DNA of 64,000 nucleotides from the NCBI GenBank assembly GCA_024663395.1, contig JANFAH010000009.1:1116001-1180000 (forward strand), read 5' to 3'. The notes under the pieces are model-generated. The model saw only the letters and a list, made by a program, of their open reading frames with translations, had not been told where the DNA came from and did not search any database. This stretch comes from Pisolithus tinctorius (Eukaryota; Basidiomycota; Agaricomycetes; Boletales; Pisolithaceae). The position numbers were made by a program, and so were the translations under genes. Shown piece by piece: positions 48,746 to 60,126 of the stretch (the stretch's first letter is position 1; every line of letters starts with the position of its first letter).

Positions 48746-49456
48746 ATGGCGACAACACCTCTCATGCAAGAGTTCCCGGAACTGTCTCGCTTATCGTATG
48801 TACCAGAGGCTCACAACGACTATCGTCTGAGCAGACTTGCACAGCCGAGATGACCTGGAGGATCTTTTGAACGATCATGGATACTTTCAAAGCATCTTCC
48901 ACTCCCTTTCTCCCGTGAAACAGCTTTACGAGTCACAGGCTGAGCTTTCTACGGCGAACGAGGCCATTGCTCGTACGTTCTCTTTCTGTCTTCTTCCGTC
49001 GTGCATTAACCCTGGAGTCGTCGAGGATCAAACCTGTCACTGCAAGATAGACTCTACCAGTTGAGATCCGAGACCAAAGACGCTTTCGACGAAGCGAAGG
49101 CACTCGAGGCACGATGGAAAGTCCTTGAGCGCGAACACAAAGAACTCTATCAGGTACCCATTCATCGTCGTCCCCTCTTCCAAACGCGCAATGTCTGATG
49201 AACTCCAATACAGCGATTCACGCCTCAATTTCTCCTGATGCGTCTCCGTCATGCAACAACCGATCTGGACAACGCGTCGGAAACACTGGCATCGTCTTTT
49301 GTTCAATCATCGGCGAGATTGAACGACGCATCAGATGTGGACGAATTTATTAGACAGTTCCGGGAAATGAGGAAGGCATATCATAAGCGGGTGATGTGGG
49401 GAGATCGATGGGCGGCTGGCCAAGTAATATGGCACGACGATCAGTGGACAAGGTAA
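48746..49456 (+). CDS. VPS37: ESCRT-I subunit VPS37 (Mod(r) domain)
   Basis: Component of ESCRT-I, which sorts ubiquitinated membrane cargo into multivesicular bodies. The ATG is 48746-48748 (MATTPLMQEFPELSRLS), then an intron (about 48799-48847), then RDDLEDLLNDHGYFQSIFHS. The Mod(r) coiled-coil domain continues with PVKQLYESQAELSTANEAIA, LRSETKDAFDEAKALEARWK, REHKELYQRFTPQFLLMRLR and VDEFIRQFREMRKAYHKRV. The end is HDDQWTR with TAA 49454-49456. The short length of about 170-180 residues matches fungal Vps37. Three introns are needed. Confidence 0.9.
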
Positions 49457-49961
49457 TTGAGAGAGTGCAATGGCAGTGGCATCTTCTAACTGCTGGCTAC
49501 CTATTCTATGTAGCTAAGCCCAGATCACGAATTTCCTCGGATTGCACCGTACGGGCTATACTTCCGTGCTACGCCTAAATGGCCCACTCGGAGATGAGGG
49601 CGGGCCATGTTAGGAACAAGGGCTACCGGTGAAGTGGTCTGGCAGCCCTCATCGCATGCAGAATACGCATCCACTGCTAGCGACCCATTAATTAGTGGTA
49701 GGCGTTCAGTCTGTGGTGCTTTATATGTTTCAGTGAAACCACGAGTTGTTCGTTGTCACCCTTCGAAAAGGTGACCTGATCTTCGTCCTTCTGTCCCCTG
49801 CTGAGATCCGCGCATTCAAGAAATAAGTAACGACACAACGCGTGTGTTGGTGAGAGCGATGAGAGTAACCAGCGACACTTGTGCTAAGTAGTGTAAATGG
49901 CCAAATAAAGTCAAAGTCATAAGGTAAATTGGACTCGAGTTGGAGCATAGTGTCTGCCTTG
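49457..49961. other. Intergenic region upstream of NCA2
   Basis: About 505 bp between VPS37 and the first in-frame ATG of NCA2. It contains AT-rich sequence with no recognised gene, and may include 5' UTR or an undetected first NCA2 exon. Confidence 0.4.
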
Positions 49962-52146
49962 ATGGCGTTGAGGTTCTCTGCACACTACGCTGGTCCACTC
50001 TTCTCGCATGGTTGCTTCCAGACATCCTCGTCCGGGACAAACGAACAAGTCGAACAGGCATTCAGGGACGTCGATGCAACTCTTAGCCCACCCTTCTCCG
50101 CAGGTGCCATTTGGGAGGCTCTAATTGCTTTGCGAGATCAAGTTCTCGTGAGCAGGCTTCAAGGCGACAAAGCTTCCGATGAGATACGAGCCGTTCTCTT
50201 GAAGAAAGTCGTGCTGGGTTTGTACGCCAGATCTCTGGACCTGTTTCTTGACGAGGCCAGCACCGCACAAGAAGACTCCGAATGGTGGTCAGAAACCGAA
50301 CAATCTAATCTGTCGGCTGCACTATACTTATTGCAGAGTGAGTTTCTTTCTTCCTTGTTACTGGGCTGAGTTTGACGGACTACTCTCGGTTCATGTATAT
50401 CTAAATGACATCCTCAAGCATTTCCTCATCGTGTTTGGAAGGTGCTTCAAGTACTCAAAATCCATCAAAGCATTCCTCAGACGTCGGCATCGCATCTTCC
50501 TCGCATTCGCAGTATTTTCTTCCCTAAGAATTCATGGCAACCTAGCGTATTCATGACCACATTCTTTCCTCATCTTGGAGCCAATTCACCTACTTCGGTT
50601 CGCTCTCATTCTGCAGGATCCTTCCACATTGGCTCTAGACGCCGGGCATTGACGTACTTTGAATTCTTGCGTGATACGCTCTGCCGTTATACATCGAAGT
50701 TTATTGCTATTGTGACTTATCCCCTTCGTTTGGCTCGTGAGGAGTGCTACATAAAGCGTCGCGAAAACGAGAGGATTCGTAATGAACGAGCTGAAGTACT
50801 CGGGAAGCTCCTAGGACTGCGGCCGAAGTTAACCTGGTTGCTGGACGCCCCGAATGTTGAGGAAGATGTTTCAGTCGACAGCGAGTTTCTCCTCGAGTTT
50901 TCAAACGCCGTCGACCCTACCACGTCCGACAGACTCTTGGAAAATAGCGTGCCCTCGCTTCTTGAAGGATTATACAACGCGGTCTTTGTTACACAACCAG
51001 GGGGTCATTCTTCGTACCTCAATAGCGAGGACCTTCGACGTCCGTCGAAGCTTACTCTTCTGTGGCCACGGTTATTGTTCCTACCACCGCTAACATTGTA
51101 CTGCCTCAAAGTTTTGTACGCATCTCGAGCATCACTAATCGACATGGCCCAAGACGCGATCGAAGCCTCGAAGAATTTCCTTGAGGACTGGTTGTTAGAA
51201 CCCCTCTATGGGGTCTACCGGACTATCAGGGCCGGTGGAGATGAAGCTGTGATCGTCCGACCGGAGTCCATAGCTGCGGACTTCGATGTGAGTTGGGCAT
51301 ACACCGGTCGTCACATTCCATCTGAATACTTTGGTAGTCTCTCGAGAGGATGAGTCTTGCGTTGGCAGGAGAAAAACTAGGTTATGATCAACAGCAACTC
51401 GCTACTCTCTCACAGCAGATACGACTTGGTGATTTTACCCCGCTCCTTAAGATTTACGAAGAAGATATCAAATTCCCCGTCAAGTCAGCTTTGACCGGGA
51501 CTTTGCTGAGATCCCTATTCATACAGGTACAGAAAGCAAAGGTATTTCAGTTCTCGTGACCCTCGCCATCGAGGTATTAACAACGAGAAAAGGTCGACAT
51601 CGATCAAGCTTTAGGAGGGATCGATAAATTGCTCAAGTCCCAAGAACTGACTTTCGCTTTCGTCGGTGTTGCACCCGCATTCGCGATTGTATATACTGTA
51701 GGGGGCTCCCTCGTTCGACTCCTTTTCGGCAGACGTGCAAAATACGGTGGTAAACGCAAGAGGCAGAGTGTCTGGTTGGCGGTGCGGTGCGTGCTTAATT
51801 TCATAGCAGTAGCGTGTAATTTATTCTCCCACGTAGGAGAATTGAGCGCCTTCTTCTTTTCCAACCAAAGTCTTCGGTCAGGCACGGTGACGAAGACCGG
51901 TCCTCGGATGTCATTCCACCACTAACCTCGGGATTGCTCGTCCTATCTTTGACACATCTCCGCAATTATGCACTGACATCCCTCCCCGCACGGTCGCAGC
52001 TGCGCGAAGGGTTCTTAGAGGATGTTTGCGACCTTGAGGATCCCAGCCTGGGACGGTGGGAGAAATTGCGTGTACTGGACAGGATGTGGAGGAACTGGGC
52101 GAATGAGCTTGGATGGCAACAAATGGCTGGAGAATTGGCATCGTAG
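49962..52146 (+). CDS. NCA2: NCA2-family mitochondrial protein
   Basis: Mitochondrial membrane protein of the nuclear-control-of-ATPase family, required in yeast for proper expression of mitochondrially encoded Atp6/Atp8. The first ATG in frame is 49962 (MALRFSAHYAGPLFSHG); an earlier exon cannot be excluded. N-terminal helical region includes AIWEALIALRDQVLVSRLQG. The middle has RRALTYFEFLRDTLCRYTSK, LGLRPKLTWLLDAP and ASRASLIDMAQDAIEASKNF. After an intron come SLERMSLALAGEKLGYD and PVKSALTGTLLRSLFIQVQK. Then the hallmark ALGGIDKLLKSQELTFAFVG with the helix VAPAFAIVYTVGGSLVRLLF follows. The last exons give LVLSLTHLRNYALTSLP and end WQQMAGELAS with TAG 52144-52146. At least five introns. It converges with the first acyltransferase gene across 141 bp. 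Confidence 0.88.
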
Positions 52147-52287
52147 TACGTCCATCGTTGTATTGAGATATCCACTGCGCTCGTGAGTAGCCAAACGAAT
52201 GATCCATTACATCCTAGGAGTCTCTGCATATTACATACATAGTGACGAGGAAATTAAGCTGACGAAAAGAATTTCAAAAAGATAGCC

Positions 52288-53706
52288 TCAACTGAGCAAG
52301 GCAGAGATGCGATGAAGACCTAAAAACTCTGTAAACCATCCAAGGCATGGTAAAAGCAGCAGCCGAACAGGGCTAATGCGTGGGTCGATGACGTAGCATC
52401 CACCAAGACCCCTCCTATGCCACGAGTCCACTAGGTATTCGCACGTCAAACGTGGGACGTCGTTGACGAGAAACTGATGACATACCTAAAGACTGGCCCA
52501 AGATGACAATACAGAAAAGCACCCATAATCGCCCGTAGATGCCATTGACACGGTGTCCAGTGACGCGCGTCCATAGCTTCTCCAATATCAGTAATGGGGC
52601 TTGCTGTACAAAGAAGAGTATGCCCTGTGGGTCAAGCCCCCGTCCATGACTACAAATTGCGAGTTCATGAAGTAGTCCCGACCCAAGAAACGTCCCAAAA
52701 ACAATACCAATATTTCCAGCAATAGCTCCTCCAATGAACCCACCGTATACGAAGAATGTCTCTCTCAGTAACTGATGCCAACGTTTCGCCCAAAATTCAT
52801 GCAGGGAGTCCGACTGCCAAGGATGGTCCATAACAGGTGGCCACGATAATGGATCGTTGAAGAGCAAGCCAACGCCAATTAGCGTAAAGAGATCGTACAA
52901 CAACTCAAAACTCGCAATAAACATGGATCCTGTGGCAACGTGAACCGCGGTAGATAGAATGTAGCGCTGTGGAATAGGAAGCTCGGGCCTGAAGATGGTA
53001 CCTCCTTCAGGTGAATTAACGCCCGGCACGAGCTTGACGAACGACTCGCAGAAGTCAAGCACCACGAAGCGTCGAAGAGCGGAAGCTAAAGTTTGGCGAA
53101 GGAATACAAATCGTTCAAGAGACTTGTGTTCCCTTGGGACGTGCACTCCGACTCCAAATGTCCAACCGATCCCTCTCAGCGTGCAGAAGAGTTCTAAGGC
53201 GTCATATAACCAGCTTGGTAAGTGGCGTTCCCATATTGATGGCGATGTTCTTGAAGCATTGGTGCCGTCTGTTGATGTACCGCCCCTCCTTTGGTTGGGA
53301 GGGTTGACGAAAACACTTAGTTTTTCCTCGCCGACTTTGAGCATTCCCTCAGGTCTCCAAGCCCAATCGATGACCCTGGAAACCATAAAGATAGTAAACG
53401 CCGCTACTTACATATGTCAGTAGGTTCCACCTTGACTGAGTAAGATTGGGCACCTATTCCCCAATTAGCCGGAGTGTATTCTGCTCCGGGAATTATGAAG
53501 CGAAAGAAGGACCCCAATGTGACTGACACTACGAGTGGGAGTAACATGAGCCGGTAGAGGAAAGTTTCCGGGCGTCGAGCAAGGTAGGCCATGTACACGG
53601 ATGGCAAAATAGCAGCCACCAGATACAAGAGATGTTGTGGCTTCAGGGGTATACGGTCCTCTGGACACGGTATAACTGTTCGGCATGCATCGTGAACGCT
53701 GGACAC
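52288..53706 (-). CDS. Wax-synthase-domain acyltransferase, tandem copy A
   Basis: Membrane-bound O-acyltransferase-like enzyme with a wax synthase domain; relatives transfer acyl groups to alcohols, and some serve in terpenoid pathways. Exon 1 starts at ATG 53704-53706 (MSSVHDACRTVIPCPEDRIP) with YMAYLARRPETFLYRLMLLP. A 50-bp intron (53404-53453) joins NWGI to AAFTIFMVSRVIDWAWRPEG. The large second exon has HPWQSDSLHEFWAKRWHQLL (putative catalytic His) and FFVYGGFIGGAIAGNIG. A further intron at about 52422-52475 leads to VDSWHRRGLGGCYVIDPRIS, and the gene stops at TGA 52288-52290. It has the longest linker of the three (NQRRGGTSTDGTNASRTS). Appears intact, about 440 residues; substrate unknown. 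Confidence 0.82.
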
Positions 53707-54119
53707 GGCCTTAGCGTCGGTGATTCAAGAATTCAAGAAACCTGGATATATGAATCATGACTTACAACTCGCTGAACACAGCAACCCACCCCATACGTAT
53801 AAAAATACGACCCGTCAGGGCGCAGGTGAAAGAAACAACGGGTATGACTACAACATTTCCTGCGCACTTTTTATGTCTTTTGCATGAAACTAGTGCAGGA
53901 GAGCACAAATTTTTTCTCGACCAACTTATGGTTAGTCGATATGTGAACGCCTGAGCCGTTCCGTTCCATGCAGCTGCACTATGGAGCCTCAAGGACAAGG
54001 ACCGAATTGACCAGAACAGTGTGGTTGAGAATGTAAGGAATAGTATTGGTTGTTCTCGGGATCTCGATACGGGCGTTCCTCCGCAGCACTAATAACAGTG
54101 GACCGTATCAAACATTGCA

Positions 54120-54910
54120 TGTGGTTAGACATCGTCGTCAGAGCTCCTGCAAAGATGAGCTTATGGACGATAGTATGGGAGCATAACCCGTTATTTGCCA
54201 TGGACAAATCGACCAGGCTGTCCAAACTTCCCCGGCAGTGTTTCATAGGCTACCCTTCCTTACGACATCGGTTTTTGTTTGGTTGGCAAGGTGTGTTGCT
54301 GGAACCTTGGGATGAATGAAGATTTCAATCTGAAACCTATTAGAGAAGTGTACCTGTACTCACCAATTGTGGCGGTAACACTATTCCACATGTCGCTGGC
54401 ACTCCGTTCGTACGGTGGCGATATAGAAATGCCGTAAGATTGTCATCACAGTGAGACATCTAGAATAATGCACAGCAATGATATCAGGTATTGTGAAGGG
54501 CTCCGCCGATTTTGTGCACTGAAGATTACTGAAGATTATGGTGCCGTTCAGCTCCACTTCTCAACCGTTCATAGTGCTAGTGCCGATTCACCTTGCATTA
54601 CACACAGTCACCTCGAGAATGCCATTCATACACTGATCAGCCACGGGCAACATCCTGCCATATGTAGGTCGTTCTCCTCTCCCAGTGCGGAAATAAATGA
54701 GTGACTTCAGCAACGTTGCTTTGGTCGTTGAACTTGATGCGCGAAACCTGTTGGGCAATTGCTCGTTGTTGAGCACGCCTACCTTAGGTACCGCGCATCT
54801 AAGGCGTTCCGTCCTTGTTCGTCATTACCATGGTGGTACCCGGTGAGATCCAGTTGTGGGTGGTGAGTGATCGCTGGGTGCCCACGTTATCAGGATTGCT
54901 TTATTGCCGT
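54120..54910 (+). pseudogene. Decayed NiCoT nickel/cobalt transporter copy
   Basis: This interval aligns in order with parts of the intact NiCoT gene at 60127-62201, but with many stops and indels. Matches include ACCAGGCTGTCCAAACTTCC (compare ACCAGACTGTCCAAATTGCT at 60170) and ATGATATCAGGTA (GATCACATCAGGTA at 60484). The decayed reading NAIHTLISHGQHPA near 54616 matches NATRTLISHGQLPV at about 60612. GATCGCTGGGTGCCCACGTT near 54870 matches sequence at about 61242. The helix-2 signature and the GHST box are lost and the middle of the gene is deleted. It lies head-to-head with acyltransferase copy A, as the intact gene does with copy C. Confidence 0.7.
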
Positions 54911-55019
54911 TGCTCGTTTTTCGGAATAAACCGACTTAACTCTAAATTTGGACACATGTAACGGGACGAGTGAATGTCGAGATTGCTACTTACAGCCGCT
55001 TCTCATGGACTGAGGTGAA

Positions 55020-55700
55020 GTGTATCTTCAAATGGTGCTCGCGGTCGAGGCACCAGCAGAAGGAAAACATTTTGACACCAATAAGTCTCGAGAAGTCTCG
55101 AGAAGTGGTTTTCTTCTGCGTCGTCGTCGCACTGATGACTTCGTGATGGTACATATACAATTTGGAGGGTGCTGGGCTCCTTTTCTACGAGCGTCGGTTC
55201 AGCTCGGTAGCAAACGTAAGGACAGTATGCTTCTTGGTTGACGATGTGGTACCTATACTATGCCATTAGTTTGTCCCGCGATGCATTGTGCAACTGGCAA
55301 AGTGTCTGATGCCGGAAAACCACTGTCGCTCTTGACCCTGGCCTCAGCCAATCACCTGTGCTAGCTTCGGAATATGAAATTATTTATTGGCCAGTGGCAT
55401 CTCTCCCAGCATGGTTGAAGCTGCACAAGAGGCCCTTAGGTGGTCCGGGAGAAAGTGAGTGCTGGAGGGGGTGTGAACTCTGAGTAGAAGACTTGGCTGG
55501 CAAACTCAGATCATGACATGACGGGACTCAAGTACTCACCTGTCTCTGCCGAGTCGTTACCGATGCGCGAGTTGGTTGCCAAGTGAGATTGCTACTGGGT
55601 ACTACACCAATACAAAGCATGCGAACTCGAGGTATTTATCGTGGATGAAGGTTAACGCTCTAGTCGTTTCCGTGGAGTGAAGCTCGTGGTATCCTAGGGA
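55020..55700 (+). repeat. Duplicated intergenic block, copy 1
   Basis: Collinear with about 57560-58190. Shared pieces in the same order include ACATTTTGACACC / ACGTTTTGACACC, TTTCTACGAGCG, CTTGGTTGACGATGTGGT / CTTGGTTAACGACGTGGT, CAACTGGCAAAGTG, GGCATCTCTCCCAGCA and GTGAGATTGCTACTGGGT. The block forms the downstream flank of acyltransferase copy B; its partner flanks copy C. A local direct repeat GTCTCGAGAA occurs twice at about 55085-55105. Open frames inside are not conserved between the two copies, so it is non-coding. Confidence 0.7.
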
Positions 55701-55755
55701 TATCCCTAGATCATAGCAACAATGTAGTTTTGCAAAAAGAAAGAGGCGGGCGTTA

Positions 55756-57107
55756 TCAACCAAACGGGGCAGGGATGCTGTGGAGACCCAAGAACTCTGT
55801 AAACCGCCGAAGGAATGGTATAAGTAGTATATGAGTAGGGCTAATGCGTGGGTCGATGATATAGCCTCCACCGAGACCTCTTTTATGCCATGAGTCCGCT
55901 AAGCATTCACACGTCAAACGTAGGGCATCGATGACGAGAAACCGATGACGTACCTAAAGATTGCCCCAAGATGACAATACAGAAGTACACCCATAGTCGT
56001 CCATAGATGCCTCTGACACGGTGTCCAGTGACACGCGTCCATAGCTTCTCTAGGATTAGCAGTGGGGCCTGCTGTACAAAGAAGAGCATGCCTTGTGGGT
56101 CAAACCCCCGTCCATGACTACAAATAGCGAGTTCATGAAGTAGGCCTGATCCAATAAACGTCCCAAAAACAGTACCAACATTTCCAGCAATAGCTCCTCC
56201 AATGAAGCCACCGTATATGAAGAAAGTCTCGCGCAGCGCCTGATGCCAGCCTTTAGCCCAAAATACGTGTAGGGAGTCCGACTGCCACGGGTGGTCCAGG
56301 AGAGGAGGCCACGATGAGGGATCGTTGAAGAGCAAGCCAACGCCGATTAGCGTAAGGACATCGTACAACGACTGGAAACCCGCAATAAACATGGATCCTG
56401 TGGCAACGTGAACCGCGGTAGATAGAATGTAGCGCTGTGGAATAGGAAGCTCGGGCTTGAAGATGGTACCTCCTTCGGGTGAGCCAACGCCTGGTACGAG
56501 TTTGATGAACGACTCGCAGAAGTCGATCACGACGAAATTTCGAAGAGCGGAGGCTAAAGTTTGCCAAAGAAATGCACATCGTTCGAGAGACCTATGTTCC
56601 TTTGGGACGTGCACTCGAACTCCAAACTTCCAACCGATTCCTCTCTGTGTGCATATGAGTTCAAGGGCATCATACAGTTGGGCTCTGCTTTGGTTAGAAG
56701 AGTTGATGAAAACATCTAGCTTTTCTTCGCCGACTTTGAGCATTCCTTCGGGTCTCCAAGCGCAATCGATGACCTTGCCAACGATAAGGATGGCAAACGA
56801 TGCTACTCACATGTGTCAGTAAGTTCCACCCTGACTGAGAGTAAGATTGAGCACCTATTACCCAATTAGCCGGGGCGTGTTCCACTCCGGAGACTATGAA
56901 GCGGAAGAAAGTCCCCAATGTGACTAACACTATGAGTGGGAGTAGCATGAGTCGGAGGTGGTAAGTCTTCGGGCGTCGAGCAAGGTAGGCCATTGACACC
57001 GATGGCAGAACCGCAGCCGCCAGATGCAAGATATGGCGAGGCCTTAAGGGTATCCGGTCCTCTGGACATGGTATAACTGTTTGCCATGCATCATGAGCGC
57101 TGAGCAC
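55756..57107 (-). CDS. Wax-synthase-domain acyltransferase, tandem copy B
   Basis: Same architecture as copies A and C. Exon 1 begins at ATG 57105-57107 (MLSAHDAWQTVIPCPEDRIP). A 52-bp intron (56803-56854) joins NWVI to ASFAILIVGKVIDCAWRPEG. Exon 2 has the motif FWAKGWHQALRETFFIYGG (the probable active His kept; Arg to Gly just before it). The final exon gives ADSWHKRGLGGGYIIDPRIS and stops at TGA 55756-55758. The linker between the second and third segments is short (SNQSRAQLYDALELI): about 30 residues present in A and C are missing, without disturbing the frame. Closest to copy A by eye, including about 260 bp of upstream sequence. Confidence 0.82.
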
Positions 57108-58234
57108 GACCTCAGCGTCAGCAAATCATTGAAATAACCTGGTTATTATGAGTCACGACTTACAACTCGCTGAACACGACAACCCACTCCATACGCACGA
57201 GAAGGCACCACAGAAAAAAAAAAAGAAACGGGTACTCGTACTTAGTGCGGGAAAGTTGCAAGTAGTATATGAACTTATACTATGTACATAATGCAACATT
57301 TCTGACGCCCCTCGTGCGTCATTTGTGTTTGTATGAAACTATGTAACGCAGCATGCACGAACTTTTTCGACTCAACCAACATATGGTTAGTCCGAGTCGA
57401 TATGTAAGAATGGGCCGAAGTAACTGAATGAAGAAATTGGTTATGGGGTTGATCGTTGGGTAGCGAATTAGTTATTTCCTCGCCCTCACTTACCTGTAAA
57501 ATCGGACGCATACTCTCGCACAAATGGATGTTGATAATGTCAGAGAAGGGGTGCCTTCTTCTGGCGCTCGCAGTCGATTCAAAGGCACCAATAAAAAGTA
57601 AAACGTTTTGACACCGGCCACCTAAAGCTCAAGATGCGAATTTCACTGGTGCCTGCGTCGTTGTTGCACCAATGTTCGCGATGCTGGACTCTTTCTACGA
57701 GCGTGCGGGTTTAACTTGGCAACAAACGTAACGACAGTACTTGCGTTTCTTGGTTAACGACGTGGTGCTTAGTATACCATGTCCTCCGATGCATGGCACA
57801 ACTGGCAAAGTGCCTGGTGTCCTCAGCCGATCGCCGTACTAGCCTCGGAAAATCACGCCTATCCAACTATGCATTGGCCAATGCCATATGGCATCTCTCC
57901 CAGCACGGTCGAAGTCTAGGAGAAAGCGAGTGTTGGAGGGGATAAGACCTGGTAGGCAAACTCGAATGGCGTGGGGTGGCGAAGCAGCCGTCCTGACCTA
58001 GATGTCTCCGTCGTTAAATAAAGAGGCGCAATGTGCTCATTGGTTGCCAAGTGAGATTGCTACTGGGTGCTACACTAATACGAAGCATACGAACTCGAGG
58101 TATTTTATCGTGGATAAAGGTTAAAGCTCTATTTCTCGAAGTCGTTTCCGCGGCGCGAAGCTCATGGTATCCTGGGTGATATCCATAGATCATAGCAGCA
58201 ATAATAGCGTTGCAAGGAGAAAAGAGGCGTATCA
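57108..58234. repeat. Intergenic DNA made of duplicated segments
   Basis: The first 300 bp (57108-57415) resemble the upstream region of copy A (53707-53960), with shared TTACAACTCGCTGAACAC, ATGAAACTA and ATGGTTAGTC.GA motifs, so A and B were duplicated with their promoters. The rest (57560-58190) is the partner of the block at 55020-55700. A poly-A run (AAAAAAAAAAA) occurs at about 57215-57227. No gene is supported here. Confidence 0.65.
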
Positions 58235-59660
58235 TCAACCAAGAAGGACAGACACGCTATGAAGACCCAATAACTCTGTAAACCACCGAAGGAATGGTAT
58301 AAGTAGTAGACGGGAAGGACTGATGCGTGGGTCGATGACGTAGCCTCCCCCGAGACCCCTTCTGTGCCACGAGTCCACTAGGCAACACCACGTCAAACGT
58401 TGGGCTTCGTTAGCCAGAAGCTGATAGTGACCCACCTAAAGGTTGTCCCAAGACGACGATACAGAAATATACCCATAGCCGTCCGTAGATACCTTTGACG
58501 CGATGTCCTGAGCTACGCGTCCAAATTCTCTCCAAGATTAGCAGTGGGGCCTGCAGCGCAAAGAAAAATACGACGTGAGGATCAAATCCGCGTCCGAGAC
58601 CATAAGCTCCGGCTTCGTGAAAGAGGCCCGATCCAATAAATGTCCCGAATACGGTACCGATATTTCCAGCCACAAGTCCCCCAAAAAAGCCACCATAAAC
58701 AAAGAAAGTCTCTCTAAGGATCTGATGCCAGCGTTTTGCCCAGAATATATGGAGGGAGTCGGATTGCCAAGGATGGTCCATGACAGGAGGCCACGATGAT
58801 GGTTCATTGGAGAGTAAGCCAACCCCAACAAGTGTAGAAAGATGGTAATACAAGTCAAAACCTGCGACGATGGCAGATCCTGTGGCGATGTGAACTGCAG
58901 TGGAAAGAATGTAGCGCTGGGGGATAGGCAGCTCGGGCCTGAACATAGTACCTCCTTCGGGAGTGTTAAGACCCGGCACAAGTTTGATAAACGATTCACA
59001 AGCATCAAAGACGAGGAAGCTGTGAAGAAAAGAGGCTAGAGTTTCGGAAAGGAATGCAGATCGTTCAAGCGACCTATGCTCCTTTGGGATATACACTCCG
59101 GCTCCGAATTTCCAACCGATTCCTCTGTTGGTGAGGAGAAGTTCTAGGGAGTCGTACATCCATGCTGGTAAACGGCGTTGCCGTACTGATGACGTTGCTG
59201 TTAAGGCATCAGCGTCGCCTGAAGATCCGCTACCATTCCTTCTATTTGGAGATTTGATAGAAACACCGGGTTTCTCTTCTCCGATTTTGAGCATCCCCTC
59301 AGGTCTCCACGCATAATCGATGGCCTTGGCGATAGTGGTGAGAGCAAGCGATGCTACTGACGTGTTAGTACTTTCCCGGCCGACCACAGCTGAGTGAGAT
59401 AGAATACCTAATCCCCAATTGGTTGTACCGTATCCTACTTCAAGAACTACGAAGCGGAAGAAGGTTCCAAGTATACTTAACACGGCCAATGGGAGTAGCA
59501 TAATGCGGAGAAGGAATGTGTCTGGGCGTCGAGCGAGATAGGCCATGTACATCATTGGCAGAAGAGCGGCCAAGAGATGCAAGGCATGGCGTGGCTCGAA
59601 GGGTATACGGTCCCCGGGATGCGGTATGACCGTTCGATACAAAGAGTGAACACTGAACAT
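58235..59660 (-). CDS. Wax-synthase-domain acyltransferase, tandem copy C
   Basis: Third copy of the acyltransferase. The start chosen is ATG 59658-59660 (MFSVHSLYRTVIPHPGDRIP), matching A and B; an in-frame ATG at 59702 is less likely. Exon 1 is 59408-59660, the intron 59354-59407 (54 bp) and exon 2 ends near 58440. Motifs include YMAYLARRPDTFLLRIMLLP, KAIDYAWRPEGMLKIGEEKP, FRPELPIPQRYILSTAVHIA, HPWQSDSLHIFWAKRWHQIL and YGGFFGGLVAGNIGTVFGTF. The last exon encodes VDSWHRRGLGGGYVIDPRIS and ends at TGA 58235-58237. The family's central HxxxH-free catalytic His is present. It is the most diverged copy and stands head-to-head with the intact NiCoT gene. Confidence 0.82.
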
Positions 59661-60126
59661 GACCTGTACGTTGGTGACTCGGGTGACCTGCGGTAGCAGC
59701 AAGACTTACAAGTCATAGGATGTGATGACTCCCTCCATGGGACTAAGAAGAAGACGTGGACGAGTCCACGGAACTCGTCGGGTGCAGGCAAAAGAATTGA
59801 CGCGTTCCGTGCATCTTTTCGGCACCAGGTTAAGTTGCCTGCAAGGTCTGATTAGTCAGCGCCAGCATCTTGACAGACCCTCATGCAACTTCACGCCTTC
59901 CCAGCCTAAAGTGAACCATTGGAGACGATCGATGAAGATGAAGCGCTGAAGGGGGTTGGAGTAAAAGCCATAAAGTTTGGACTTGGCGAGGAATGAAAAT
60001 ATGTAATCTTCATGGTTAGGAGTTCAGCCAAGGCCTTATCATGCCTTATCACATGGTGATCTCCACGCAGATAGACGTTCAACTGTCAGGGGTCCTCATT
60101 CTCTCCCGAAGATCTGATTGTGGAGG
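59661..60126. promoter_or_regulatory. Divergent promoter region acyltransferase C / NiCoT transporter
   Basis: About 465 bp between two start codons that face away from each other. It differs from the A and B upstream regions. A GCCTTATCATGCCTTATCA direct repeat (two GCCTTATCA) occurs at about 60032-60050. No open frame with a domain was seen. Confidence 0.4.

Noticed and set aside
58410..59702. Acyltransferase copy C as one 430-codon uninterrupted gene
   Set aside because: Comparison with copies A and B shows a 54-bp intron at 59354-59407 that happens to be open, a 3' exon further down at 58235-58400, and a better start at 59660.
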